DNA of 64,000 bases from SAR202 cluster bacterium. GTDB taxonomy: Bacteria > Chloroflexota > Dehalococcoidia > Lucifugimonadales > VGZR01. Below are positions 46,381-55,685 of the stretch, in pieces; position 1 is the first letter of the stretch; each line of letters opens with the position of its first letter. The stretch lies in assembly GCA_016872515.1 (NCBI GenBank), contig VGZR01000001.1:16475-80474 (forward strand), in the 5' to 3' direction. The notes below the pieces were generated by a model. The model was not told the DNA's origin, made no database searches, and worked only from the letters and a program-made list of their open reading frames with translations. The position numbers and the translations under genes are program-made.

Positions 46381-48987
46381 ATGCTGGACGTCCTCTGGTG
46401 GCTCATCACGGCGGAGGCCATAGGCCTTGCCGCCTTCCCCATCGCATACCTGCTCCTTTCCCGGCTCAAGGACCGCGGCTACAGCGTGAGCAAGCCGCTG
46501 GGCATCCTGCTTGTGGGCTATGTCTCGTGGATCCTCAGCACCGCCCACATTCTACCCAGCGTGCGCCTCGGCGTCGTGGCCGTGCTGCTGGTGATGGGCG
46601 GCGGTTCCGCCTGGCTCTTCTGGCGGAACCGCAGCGAGATGCTGAAGTTCATCGCCCGCGAGAAGACCATCATCCTCGCGACGGAGGCCGTATTCATCCT
46701 GGCCCTCATCGGCTGGGCGAGCTACCGGGCGCTGGACCCTTATATCAACCACACCGAGCAACCGATGGACTTCGCGTTCCTGAACGCGTCGGTGCGGACG
46801 GTGTGGGCGCCGCCGGAAGACCCGTGGCTCAGTGGCCATGCCATCAGCTACTACTACTTCGGCTATTGGCTGATGGCAGGCGTCACGAAGCTGACGGGCG
46901 TCGCGCCGGCCATAGCGTATAACCTGTCGCTCGCCCTCGTGCCTGCCCTGGCCTCGGCGGCTGTGCTCGGCCTGGTGTATAACCTGGTCAGGGAGGAGAA
47001 GGGCGGCGTGCGTGTGGCCCTGGGGTGCGGGCTGCTGGCGGCGGTGCTGCTGGGCGTCGCGGCCAACCTCCATGGCATCCTCGAGTTCATGTGGGCCAAC
47101 GGCATCGGCACGCCCGGCTTCTGGACGTGGGTGGGCATAGACGGGATGAACAACCCGGCACAACTCACCCAGGAGTGGCGGCCGACGGAATTCTGGTGGT
47201 GGTGGCGCGCCACGCGGGTCATCAACACATTCGACGGCGGCCAGGGCCTCGACTACACCATCACGGAGTTTCCCTTCTTCAGCTTCATGCTGGGCGACCT
47301 GCACCCCCATGTTGTCTCCCTCGCATTCATCCCGCTGTTCATCGCGGTGTGCTTCAACTTCCTGCTGTCGCCGCTCCCGAGGTTGGCCGAACCCAGTCTG
47401 AGGACGTACCTGTCTATCCTCGCGCTTGGTTTCGTGTTAGGCGGCCTGGGGTTCGTGAACGCATGGGACTTGCCAATCTTCGCGGTCCTGTTCCTGGGCA
47501 TCGCGGGCCTCAAAACGTACTCGGCGCATGGGCGGGACCTGAGACGTGCCACCTTCGCCGTGGCGCCTATCGCCGTGGTGGTCATAGGGCTGTCGCTGCT
47601 GCTGTACTTGCCGTACCTCGCCACGTTCGAGAGCCAGTTCACCGGACTCTACCCGGTCAAGGTGACGACGAGGCCCTTCCACCTCATCATCGTTTGGGGC
47701 GTGGCCTTCGTAGTGGTGGCGCCCTTCGTTGTAAGCGCGTTTTGGGGAACGGCGGTGCGGAAAGGGTGGGGATGGATGGCACGGCTGGCCGCGCTGCTTG
47801 TCCTGGTCCCGTTTGTCGCCTGGGCCATCCTCTACTTGCTGGACGACGGGAACGCCGGAGACCTGGTGGGCAGGTTCTTCCACGTGCTGCCGCTGCTTCT
47901 GCTGGCGGGGCTGGCCGTGTACACCGTTCTGTGGCTCATGGAACGGCCAGGCAAGGCCAGGACTGCGGGCACGCTGCGGTTCGCGTACCGGAGGCACGGA
48001 GAGGATGTGGACTGGCCTGCCACTGTGGGAGGCCTCTCGGAGGCGGCCAGGAAGCTCGGCATCGGCGTGCTGTGGGTTCGGGACTCGGGGGGCGAAGGGT
48101 ACGTGGAGCTAGGGCTGCGTCCGCCCCGGGGCATGAGCACGCGAAAGGCGGCAGCCGCGCTGGCGGCGGCCGTGGAGCAAGGCCCGCTGAAGCCGGAGAT
48201 GCGAGAGGAGGCCGGCGAGGTGGCGGTGCCGAGCGGAAAGGTCTTCGCCCTTGTCCTGGCGGCGCTGGGACTGGCGCTCATCATGGTGCCGGAGTTGCTG
48301 TATGTAGGTGACTTCTTCAACACCCGCATGAATACGATGTTCAAGCTGTACTACCAGGCTTGGGTGCTCCTTGCTCTGGCTGGCGGCTTCACCCTATATT
48401 ACTGGCATTCACAGCGTGGTGGGGCCTCTGGGTGGAAGCGGACGCTGTCCAATCTGTGGGCGGTCGTGGCAGTGGCTGTGTTGGTGGCGGCGCTGTACTA
48501 CCCCTTCGCCGCCGCAGCCAGCAAGGCAGAGCTCAAGCGGTCAACGGCGACGCTCAACGGCCTGGCGCACGTGGCCGGCGAGAGCGGAGGCGAGGTTGAG
48601 GCTGTCCGCTACTTGCGGGAGAATGCCGGGGAAGATACGGTCATGTTGGAGGCGGTGGGTGGGCCGTACACGGCCTTTGGGCGGGTATCGTCGAGCACGG
48701 GTGTGCCGACGGTGCTCGGCTGGCCGGGCCACGAACTCCAGTGGCGCGGCGACGACAAGGCCTTCCAGGGCCGCGAGGCCGACGTCGCCACCGTCTATTC
48801 CACCACCGACGCCGAGGAGGCAAAGAACCTGCTGGATAAGTACGGCGTAGAGTATGTGTACGTCGGTCCGCGCGAGAAGGAGAAGTACGGGGTCCCAGGC
48901 ACGTTCAAGTTCGCTACATTCATGGAGCGGGTGGTGTCGAGCGGTGATGGTGTCGAACTCTACTACCGCGCCCGGGATACGCAGTAA
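46381..48987 (+). CDS. DUF2298 (Chlor_Arch_YYY) polytopic membrane protein
   Basis: This 868-aa protein has many membrane helices (about 15). The family is named for the YYY motif, seen here as ISYYYFGYWLMAG. Other loops include NHTEQPMDFAFLNASVRT and FSFMLGDLHPHVVSLAF, acidic and His-rich positions typical of GT-C-like glycosyltransferases that use polyprenyl-linked sugars. The C-terminal soluble part (about 730-868) includes VEYVYVGPREKEKYG. It is found mainly in Chloroflexota and archaea. It follows ftsY and precedes a TIGR03663 gene, a known pairing. The sugar donor and acceptor are unknown. Confidence 0.88.
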   Translation: MLDVLWWLITAEAIGLAAFPIAYLLLSRLKDRGYSVSKPLGILLVGYVSWILSTAHILPSVRLGVVAVLLVMGGGSAWLFWRNRSEMLKFIAREKTIILATEAVFILALIGWASYRALDPYINHTEQPMDFAFLNASVRTVWAPPEDPWLSGHAISYYYFGYWLMAGVTKLTGVAPAIAYNLSLALVPALASAAVLGLVYNLVREEKGGVRVALGCGLLAAVLLGVAANLHGILEFMWANGIGTPGFWTWVGIDGMNNPAQLTQEWRPTEFWWWWRATRVINTFDGGQGLDYTITEFPFFSFMLGDLHPHVVSLAFIPLFIAVCFNFLLSPLPRLAEPSLRTYLSILALGFVLGGLGFVNAWDLPIFAVLFLGIAGLKTYSAHGRDLRRATFAVAPIAVVVIGLSLLLYLPYLATFESQFTGLYPVKVTTRPFHLIIVWGVAFVVVAPFVVSAFWGTAVRKGWGWMARLAALLVLVPFVAWAILYLLDDGNAGDLVGRFFHVLPLLLLAGLAVYTVLWLMERPGKARTAGTLRFAYRRHGEDVDWPATVGGLSEAARKLGIGVLWVRDSGGEGYVELGLRPPRGMSTRKAAAALAAAVEQGPLKPEMREEAGEVAVPSGKVFALVLAALGLALIMVPELLYVGDFFNTRMNTMFKLYYQAWVLLALAGGFTLYYWHSQRGGASGWKRTLSNLWAVVAVAVLVAALYYPFAAAASKAELKRSTATLNGLAHVAGESGGEVEAVRYLRENAGEDTVMLEAVGGPYTAFGRVSSSTGVPTVLGWPGHELQWRGDDKAFQGREADVATVYSTTDAEEAKNLLDKYGVEYVYVGPREKEKYGVPGTFKFATFMERVVSSGDGVELYYRARDTQ

Positions 48988-49023
48988 GCTAACCCACCGC
49001 CTCGGCGAACGTTTGGTTTAGGG

Positions 49024-51255
49024 ATGACAACAGAGACAGCTAACGGGATAGGTGAGCAGCCTCCCCAGCCCAAGGGCGGATGGGACCGCTTCGTCGCCTC
49101 GTCCTTCGCGGCGATGGGCCTTGCGAGAGTATCGTCGCGCGCCGTGGAGTTGGCGGCCTACGCCGCCATCGTCTTCATGGCCCTTGGGATGCGGCTCTGG
49201 GACCTCGGCCCCCGCGCCCTTCACCATGATGAGAGCCTGCACGCCTACTTCTCCTGGGAGTTCTATTCGGGCAAGGGCTTCGTACATAACCCGATGATGC
49301 ATGGGCCGTTCCAGTTCGAGGCCAACGCGGGCGTGTTCAGGCTTTTCGGCGACACCGACTTCACGGTGCGGCTGCTGTACGTATTCGCGGGCACGCTGCT
49401 GGTGCTGTTCCCGTACTTCTTGCGACACCGGCTGGGGCGTCTTGGTGCGCTGGCGGTGTCGGTCCTGCTGGCCTTCTCGCCGTCCCTGTTCTACTACAGC
49501 CGCTTCACCCGCGAAGACATCCTCATGGCGTTCTGGACGTTCAGCATCGTCATCTGCATGTGGCGCTACCTGGACGAGGGCAAGAACCGCTATCTGTACA
49601 TCGCCGCAGCCCTCCTCGCGTTCGCCTTCTCCACGAAGGAGTCGGTGTACCTCCTCGTCGCCACGCTCGGCGGGTATCTGACGCTGGTGCTGCTGCGCGA
49701 GGCGTGGGAGCGGGCGCGTGCGAAGGTCAGCGTCGAGGGCTTGTCGCCTGTGGCGGCGGTGTCGCGGGTAGCCTCGGCCATCTGGGCCGAGAGCGGCGGG
49801 CGGCTGCAGGTGTCAGGCCTGTCGCGTCCCGGTGTGTTCTTGCTCTTGCTGGTGACCCTGACGCTGCCGCAGTGGTCCGCGGCGCTCGGCCTGCTCCAGG
49901 GCACGCCGCTTTGGCCGTTCCCGAACCTGGTCTTGCTCCAACCGAACAGCGCGGGGGGCGATACGGGAGCGCCCTCCGGCGGCGGCATCACGATAGCTTT
50001 CCTCACCGTCATCCTATTGCTAGGGATTTCGGTCTATGCCGGCTTTCGCTGGAGGTGGGGAGTCTGGTGGCGCTGCGCACTGGTCTTCTACGCCGTCTGG
50101 GTCGTGCTGTACACCACTTTCTTCACGAACTGGTCGGGTATCGGCACCGGCATGTGGCAGGGCTTGGGGTACTGGATACAACAGCAAGGCGTAGCCCGGG
50201 GCGACCAGCCCTGGTACTACTACTTCCTCATCACGCCGCTATACGAGTTCCTGTCGCTCTTCCTCGCTCTCATGGGGGCGGTTTACTACCTGCGGAAGCG
50301 GGACAACTTTGGGATATTCCTGGTCATCTGGCTGGTGACTACCGTCATCCTGTACGCGGCCGCCAGCGAGAAGATGCCCTGGCTGCTGGTGCACATCGCG
50401 CTACCGTTGGCGGTGCTGGGGGGGAAGTTCCTCGGCGACGTGGTGAGCAGCCTACGGTGGAGCAAGGCCGCGATCGGCGACCGGCTGCTGGTGCTGGCCG
50501 GGGTGCCGCTGGCCCTTGTCTTGCTGTGGCGCCTGGTGTTTTACGGCGTAGGGGGAGTGCAGGAGTCTGAGGTCCTGCTGGGGGTCGTCGCGGCGGTGCT
50601 GCTTGCGCTGGGGGTGTTGGGAGCCTACCTGGCGCGGCGCATCGGGGTGAAGGGCTTCTTGGCGCTGGCCGTGGTGCCCATCGTGGTGGCGCTGTTCGTC
50701 ATCACCGTCCGCACGGGCTTCCGGGTCAGCTATCAGAACGGCGACATCCCGGTGGAGATGCTTATCTACACACAGAGCACCCCGGACATCCCGCGCCTCT
50801 CCGCAGCCATCAAGCAGGAGGCCGAGGTGGAGGGCAAGCCGCAAGCGCTGCCCGTCGCAATAGACAGCACGAGCGGCTTCCAGTGGCCTTGGGCATGGTA
50901 TCTTCGGAACAACAACAGTGCGGGCTACCCGTCGTACGGAGGCGATACCCCGAAAGAGGCACCACAGGACGCTGTGCTCCTCGTCCATCACAACAACAGC
51001 AGCAAGCTGGAGCCGATGCTCAAAGACGGTTACAAGGAGGGGATGCGGTTCAAGTTCCGCTGGTGGTTCCCTGAGGAGACGTACCGCAACCTGACGGTCC
51101 GGAAGTTCTTCAAGTCGTTCGGCGACCGTGAGGCGTGGCGCCGGACGATGGACTATTTCCTGTACCGCAAGATGCGGCCCGAGCCGGGGAGCGAGGACGG
51201 CATCCTCTACCTCTCAAAGGACTTCCAGACTGACTTCCGTCCCATGCCGCCATAG
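49024..51255 (+). CDS. TIGR03663 / GT39-like membrane glycosyltransferase-type protein
   Basis: The 743-aa polytopic protein has the GT-C-type first loop ALHHDESLHAYFSWEFYSGK with the acidic DE pair, and then NPMMHGPFQFEAN, diagnostic of the TIGR03663 (Agl23-related) family. About a dozen membrane helices are followed by a soluble C-terminal region (about 590-743) with YPSYGGDTPKEAPQD. It probably moves a sugar from a lipid carrier to a protein or glycan outside the membrane. It lies 36 nt after the YYY protein gene. Confidence 0.87.
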   Translation: MTTETANGIGEQPPQPKGGWDRFVASSFAAMGLARVSSRAVELAAYAAIVFMALGMRLWDLGPRALHHDESLHAYFSWEFYSGKGFVHNPMMHGPFQFEANAGVFRLFGDTDFTVRLLYVFAGTLLVLFPYFLRHRLGRLGALAVSVLLAFSPSLFYYSRFTREDILMAFWTFSIVICMWRYLDEGKNRYLYIAAALLAFAFSTKESVYLLVATLGGYLTLVLLREAWERARAKVSVEGLSPVAAVSRVASAIWAESGGRLQVSGLSRPGVFLLLLVTLTLPQWSAALGLLQGTPLWPFPNLVLLQPNSAGGDTGAPSGGGITIAFLTVILLLGISVYAGFRWRWGVWWRCALVFYAVWVVLYTTFFTNWSGIGTGMWQGLGYWIQQQGVARGDQPWYYYFLITPLYEFLSLFLALMGAVYYLRKRDNFGIFLVIWLVTTVILYAAASEKMPWLLVHIALPLAVLGGKFLGDVVSSLRWSKAAIGDRLLVLAGVPLALVLLWRLVFYGVGGVQESEVLLGVVAAVLLALGVLGAYLARRIGVKGFLALAVVPIVVALFVITVRTGFRVSYQNGDIPVEMLIYTQSTPDIPRLSAAIKQEAEVEGKPQALPVAIDSTSGFQWPWAWYLRNNNSAGYPSYGGDTPKEAPQDAVLLVHHNNSSKLEPMLKDGYKEGMRFKFRWWFPEETYRNLTVRKFFKSFGDREAWRRTMDYFLYRKMRPEPGSEDGILYLSKDFQTDFRPMPP

Positions 51256-51268
51256 GGCGTAGTCCCCG

Positions 51269-52168
51269 TTACAGCAAACTCACCCCCGCGATCCCCGCCA
51301 CGATGAGGGCGATGCCGACGCCCTTCAGTGCCAGCGTCCGCTTATCGAGAGGCTCGTTCAGCAGGTTCCAACGGCGGGTGCTCAGCGCGATGCTCAAAAC
51401 GAAGACCCAGACGGGCACAGTTGCCATGACCGTGGAAACCAGCGCCACCGGCCCGATGGACAGGGCGCGGACCATGAGGAAGACAGAGAAGGGGAACAGA
51501 AGGATCTCCGCTACGAGGATAAGCCCGAATCCCATGGGCTGTCGGGTAGAGGCAACCATCCCGCGTATTGCCTGCGGACGGAGGTTGATCGAGAGAGCGA
51601 TGAACATGCCGAAGCGCATGAGCCAGAAGGCGGTCAGGACAGGCACCTCGTTGAGGCCGTACTTCGAAAGAAGCTGACCTGCGGCTTGGAACATGGCGGC
51701 GACGAGTAGGATAGCGAACGTGCGGTCGAGGCGCACCCCGCCACCCGTGCCGGTCTGGAGCGAGACTGAGATGGTGCCGGCCACAGCGACCAGAACGAAG
51801 GTCCACTGCCATCCATTGAGGTGTTCGTCCAGCAGCAGCACTGCGAATACGGCGATGAAGACCGGTGAGACGTTCAGCACCGGCCAGACCCGGGAGGCAT
51901 CGGTCTTGCTCAAGGCGCGATACATCAGGTTCCCTGATGAGCCCATGCAGGCGCCCGCAAGAAGCAAGAGAACCACCCGATGCCATTCGGTGCCTGCTGG
52001 CACGGGATAGAGGAAGACCATGACGGACGCGTGGGGGAGCATGGTCACGGCCAGCCAGCCGAGGAAGACCTGATGGCTGCGCAGGTAGCGGCTGATGAGC
52101 AGCTTTTCGATGATACTGCCGCCGCCGATGAGGACCGTGGCGATGAGCGCGAGTGCGCTCCAGGACAT
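51269..52168 (-). CDS. EamA-family (DMT superfamily) transporter
   Basis: The 299-aa protein has ten hydrophobic segments in two five-helix EamA repeats (about residues 1-140 and 150-299). Typical blocks are GSSGNLMYRALSKTDASRVWPV at the end of the first repeat and ALVSTVMATVPVWVFVLSI in the second. DMT members export or exchange amino acids, nucleosides or other metabolites. The start is 3 nt after the aminotransferase stop, so export or uptake of a related amino acid is possible. Confidence 0.88.
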   Translation of the reverse strand: MSWSALALIATVLIGGGSIIEKLLISRYLRSHQVFLGWLAVTMLPHASVMVFLYPVPAGTEWHRVVLLLLAGACMGSSGNLMYRALSKTDASRVWPVLNVSPVFIAVFAVLLLDEHLNGWQWTFVLVAVAGTISVSLQTGTGGGVRLDRTFAILLVAAMFQAAGQLLSKYGLNEVPVLTAFWLMRFGMFIALSINLRPQAIRGMVASTRQPMGFGLILVAEILLFPFSVFLMVRALSIGPVALVSTVMATVPVWVFVLSIALSTRRWNLLNEPLDKRTLALKGVGIALIVAGIAGVSLL

Positions 52169-52171
52169 AGG

Positions 52172-53353
52172 TTACTTCCGGAACTCGTGCAGGCGGCGCA
52201 TCCGCTCGCTCACGCGCTCCAGAGTCTCCAGCTTCTTGGGGAAGGCGAAGCGGACGTAGGGCTTGGCCAGTTCGGGGTCGTGGTAGAAGGCTCGGCCCGG
52301 CACAGGCGTGACGCCGACCTCCTCGGACAGGAAGTGGGAGAAGGCGAGGTCGTCGTCGTAGCCGCAGGCGGGGTAGCGGCACATGACGTAGTAGGCGCCC
52401 TTGGGCGTGGCGTACTCGAAGCCCGCGTCGTCCAAAATGGAGACCATGGCATCGCGCCGGGCCTGGTAGCCGCGGGCCAACTCGCCGTAGTAGGACAGCG
52501 GCATGTAGATCGCCTTGGCGACGGCCTCCTGGAGCGGTGCCGCGGCGCCGATGGAGAGGAAGTCGTGGACGCGGCGGATGGCCGTGGCGATGGAGTCATC
52601 GAGGGCGATGGCCCAGCCGACGCGCCAACCGGTGACGCTGTAGGTCTTGGATGCGCTGTTGGTGGTTACCGTCCGCCTGGCCATGCCGGGCAAGGCGGCC
52701 ATGGTGACGTGTTTCTCGCCGTCGAAGATGATGTGCTCGTAGGGCTCGTCGGTGAGGGCCAGGACGTCGTGCTCGATGCACAGATTCGCGATAGCCTTCA
52801 TCTCCTCCAGGGAGAAGACCTTGCCGGTAGGGTTGTGGGGTGTGTTGACCACGATGGCCTTGGTCTTCTTGGAGAAGGCGCGGCGCAGCTCGTCAAAGTC
52901 GAACCGCATCTCGCCGCCGTGCTGGCGCAGAGGGACAAATACGGGCGTGCCTCCGGCGAGGAGGGCGTCGGGGCCGTAGTTCTCGTAGAACGGCTCGAAG
53001 ACGATGACCTCGTCGCCAGGGTCAACGACGGCGAGCATGGCGGCCATCATCGCCTCGGTGCCGCCGCAGACGACGGTGACGTGGCGCTCGGGGTCCACCT
53101 CGACGCCGTTGAACCACGCGAACTTGCCCGCGATGGCCTTGCGGATACTGGGCGAGCCCCACGTGATGGCGTACTGGTGGAACCCCTCGTCCAGTGCCTG
53201 CTTGGCCGACTGCACGATCTCCTTCGGCGGGTCGAAGTCGGGGAACCCTTGGGCCAGGTTCACCGCGTTGTAGCGGTTGTTGACCCGCGTCATCTCGCGG
53301 ATGAGCGACTCGGTGAAGTTGCCGACGCGGGTCGAGGTGGGACGCTTAGCCAG
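52172..53353 (-). CDS. Class I/II aminotransferase (kynurenine/methionine aminotransferase-like)
   Basis: This fold-type I PLP aminotransferase shows AVNLAQGFPDFDPP, HQYAITWGSPSIRKAIAGKF, VCGGTEAMMAAMLAVVDPGDEV, NTPHNPTGKVFS, the PLP Lys in TTNSASKTYSVTGWRVGW and VRFAFPKKLETLERV. It matches the KAT/YbdL-type group that prefers Met, Gln or aromatic amino acids. The track starts at ATG 53293, but the frame continues upstream for 20 codons of family-like sequence (LAKRPTSTRVGNFTESLI). These begin at CTG 53353 with TTAGGAG six nt before it and a TAG four codons upstream. CTG is therefore the probable start. Confidence 0.9.
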   Translation of the reverse strand: MAKRPTSTRVGNFTESLIREMTRVNNRYNAVNLAQGFPDFDPPKEIVQSAKQALDEGFHQYAITWGSPSIRKAIAGKFAWFNGVEVDPERHVTVVCGGTEAMMAAMLAVVDPGDEVIVFEPFYENYGPDALLAGGTPVFVPLRQHGGEMRFDFDELRRAFSKKTKAIVVNTPHNPTGKVFSLEEMKAIANLCIEHDVLALTDEPYEHIIFDGEKHVTMAALPGMARRTVTTNSASKTYSVTGWRVGWAIALDDSIATAIRRVHDFLSIGAAAPLQEAVAKAIYMPLSYYGELARGYQARRDAMVSILDDAGFEYATPKGAYYVMCRYPACGYDDDLAFSHFLSEEVGVTPVPGRAFYHDPELAKPYVRFAFPKKLETLERVSERMRRLHEFRK

Positions 53354-53425
53354 AGGTTGCTCCTAACCGAAAACGCCTGCCGGAAAGGTTACCACGGCTG
53401 AGACGCGGCCTCAAAGGGAACCAGG

Positions 53426-53995
53426 CTAGGCAAGGGCCAAGGCGAGGTCTTCGACGAGGTCGTTGGGGTGCTCCAGGCCGATGGAGAGGCTGAGCAGGTC
53501 GTCGGGCGTGGTGGTCTCCGGCCCCTCGATGGAGGCGCGGTGCTCGATCAGGCTCTCGGTGCCGCCGAGACTGGTGGCGCGGGTGAAGACGCGCGTCTTG
53601 GCCGCGACGGACATGGCGGCCTTGCGGCCCCCGTGCGTTTGGAAGGAGACCATCCCTCCGAACAACTCCATCTGCCGCAAGGCCAGGCTGTGCCCAGGGT
53701 GGCTGGCCAGCCCAGGGTAGTGGACGGCGGTGACCTTGGGGTGGCCGACGAGGAGCTGGGCGACCTGGAGGGCGTTCTTGGAGTGGGCGCGCATCCTGAG
53801 CGGAAGGGTGCGGATGCCGCGCATGACGAGCCAGCAGTCGAAGGGTGAGGGAACGGCGCCGCCGTTGACTTGCACCCTACGGACGCGCTCGCAGAAGCCG
53901 TCCACCTTCTGGAACACCACGGCGCCGCCCATGACGGCGCCATGGCCGCCGAGGTACTTGGTGGTGGCGTGGACGGCGATGGTCTCGATGTGCAT
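53426..53995 (-). pseudogene. C-terminal remnant of a cystathionine gamma-synthase/O-acetylhomoserine lyase-type gene
   Basis: The 189-aa ORF matches only the second half of Cys/Met-metabolism PLP enzymes, which normally have about 380-430 aa. It begins at the PLP-lysine segment (VHATTKYLGGHGAV) and continues with MRGIRTLPLRMRAHSKNAL, VTAVHYPGLASHPGH and TRATSLGGTESLIEHRAS to a normal C-terminus. The N-terminal half that binds PLP phosphate and forms the dimer is absent. The 88 nt upstream do not read as that half in any frame, and DinB starts at 54084. A 5' deletion is most likely. A standalone functional protein is improbable. Confidence 0.8.
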
Positions 53996-54083
53996 AGGCG
54001 GCCTCCGGGCGGGAAGAGCTTCCGTCGGTCCAGTAAGGATATATCATTGGTGCGCTGGCAAATTCTTACAGGGGAGGCGAACG

Positions 54084-54518
54084 ATGAGCGAGTCGAAAAG
54101 ACTCCTTCTGGCCCTTCAGAGTGCTATGAATCAGACTCTGGGAAAACTGGACGGCCTCCAAGAGTCGCAGTTGGACCAGGTATGTTCCCACGGGTGCGCT
54201 ATGGGAAACGGCGTCCGCGGCTTGCTGGTGCACAATATCGAGCACGAGCGTGCCCACGCGGGCCAAGTGGCCAGCATCCGTTTCGATCTGAAGGCGATGC
54301 AGAACCAGAGCGTCCACCGGCTGATGGCGGAATGGATGCGCGAACGGGCGGCCTTGGCCTCCCTGCTCGTCGGCCTCCCCGTCGAAGCGCTGGACGCCAA
54401 GGCCAGAGACGGGGAGTGGAGCATCAGAGAGACCATCCAACACGTTTTATTTTGGGAGAAGGACTCGGTGGACCATCTGGCAAACGAGTTGAAACTGAAT
54501 GACGGACCGCGTAGGTAA
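54084..54518 (+). CDS. DinB-like four-helix protein
   Basis: The 144-aa protein starts at ATG 54084 with GGGGAGG just upstream; the 262-aa track ORF from 53730 is a shadow extension. The sequence looks like a DinB/DUF664-type four-helix bundle. Possible metal His lie in LVHNIEHERAHAGQ, and the final helix is typical (WSIRETIQHVLFWEKDSVDHL). Members include thiol-dependent transferases, but many have no known role. A UPF0104-type gene follows 15 nt downstream. Confidence 0.75.
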   Translation: MSESKRLLLALQSAMNQTLGKLDGLQESQLDQVCSHGCAMGNGVRGLLVHNIEHERAHAGQVASIRFDLKAMQNQSVHRLMAEWMRERAALASLLVGLPVEALDAKARDGEWSIRETIQHVLFWEKDSVDHLANELKLNDGPRR

Positions 54519-54533
54519 GCGACTCAAAGAGGC

Positions 54534-55685
54534 TTGGCCTTGTTAGGGCGAGGCAAGCTTTGGATAGGCCTGGCGGTCAGCGCGGCGACGCTGGCGCTGT
54601 TCCTGCTGACGGTGGACCTGGGCAGGATGGCGGACGCGCTAGCCGAGGCCAACTACCTTTATCTCATCCCCGGCTTGGCCCTTTATCTTGTCTCGGTCTT
54701 CTTCCGCACGGTGCGCTGGCAAGTCATGCTGCGGCACATGAAGCCCATCTCAGTGCGGCGCCTGTACCCCGTCGTCGTCGTGGGCTACATGGCGAACAAC
54801 CTGCTCCCGATGCGCCTGGGCGAACTGGTGCGCAGCTACTACATCGGTGAGCGCGAGGGAGTGAGCAAGACGGCCTCGCTGGCCACCATCATGGTGGAGC
54901 GGGTGTTCGATGCGCTCGTCCTGCTCGTCTTCATCCTGGCCATCGCCATCTTCGTGCCGCTGGGCGGCTTGGTCGAGGGTTTCGAGGCGCAGTTGGGGAT
55001 ACCCTGGCCGTGGCTGGTGGCGGCGGTGAGCGTGCCGTTCGTGGCGCTGTTCGGGCTGCTGGCGCTGCTGGCGCGGTACCCGGAGCGGGTGCGCGCCGTC
55101 CTGCGGGGCATCCTGAGATTCCTGCCCGCGGGGCTGTGGAACACGCTGTGGGGCCTAGTGGAGCTGTTCATCCACGGGCTGGCCTCGATGCGGAGCCCGA
55201 GGTCGCTGGCCATGCTGCTCGTCCTGTCGGCGCCCATCTGGCTGTTCGAGGCGGGGCTGTTCTTCATGGTCGGGTACGCCTTCGGCCTGCACCACGTGTT
55301 CGACAGCTCGTGGGAGCTTGCGGTGGCCTGTCTCCTGGTAACATCACTGGCCAACATCGGGAGCTCGATACCGGCGGCCCCTGGAGGGATCGGCCTGTTC
55401 GAGCTGGTGGCGAGGGAGACGCTGGTGCTTCTGCCGCTGGCGACGGTGGACCGTGCGGTGGCCGGGGCGTTCGCCGCGGTGGTGCATGCGGTGTTGCTGC
55501 TCTCGATGATCATGTTGGGCCAAGCTTTCTTGTGGAGGGAGCACCTGTCGTTGCGGACATTGTGGCGCTCTCGTGGCACCATGGGGGCGTCCCGACCAGC
55601 CGGGGCTGCGCCTCTACACGAGTCCGACCGCAAGACTGCAACGGCCGTTACCCCGACATCTGTTGGAGGCGAGGGTAAAGAATGA
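54534..55685 (+). CDS. UPF0104 / lysylphosphatidylglycerol-synthase-type transmembrane protein
   Basis: The 383-aa integral membrane protein has about eight helices and no soluble aminoacyl-transferase domain. It therefore belongs to the flippase-like or lipid-carrier-related branch of the MprF/AglD membrane family. Hallmarks are YLIPGLALYLVSVFFRTVRW, VGYMANNLLPMRLGELVRSY and SIPAAPGGIGLFELVARETL. The start is TTG (54534 or 54540). It ends with an ATGA overlap with the FAD oxidoreductase, so the two are co-translated and perhaps act on the same lipid or glycolipid. Confidence 0.85.
   Translation: MALLGRGKLWIGLAVSAATLALFLLTVDLGRMADALAEANYLYLIPGLALYLVSVFFRTVRWQVMLRHMKPISVRRLYPVVVVGYMANNLLPMRLGELVRSYYIGEREGVSKTASLATIMVERVFDALVLLVFILAIAIFVPLGGLVEGFEAQLGIPWPWLVAAVSVPFVALFGLLALLARYPERVRAVLRGILRFLPAGLWNTLWGLVELFIHGLASMRSPRSLAMLLVLSAPIWLFEAGLFFMVGYAFGLHHVFDSSWELAVACLLVTSLANIGSSIPAAPGGIGLFELVARETLVLLPLATVDRAVAGAFAAVVHAVLLLSMIMLGQAFLWREHLSLRTLWRSRGTMGASRPAGAAPLHESDRKTATAVTPTSVGGEGKE

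Noticed and set aside
53730-54083. N-terminal extension of the DinB ORF
   Set aside because: It is antisense to the metB-type remnant. ATG 54084 has its own GGGGAGG site.
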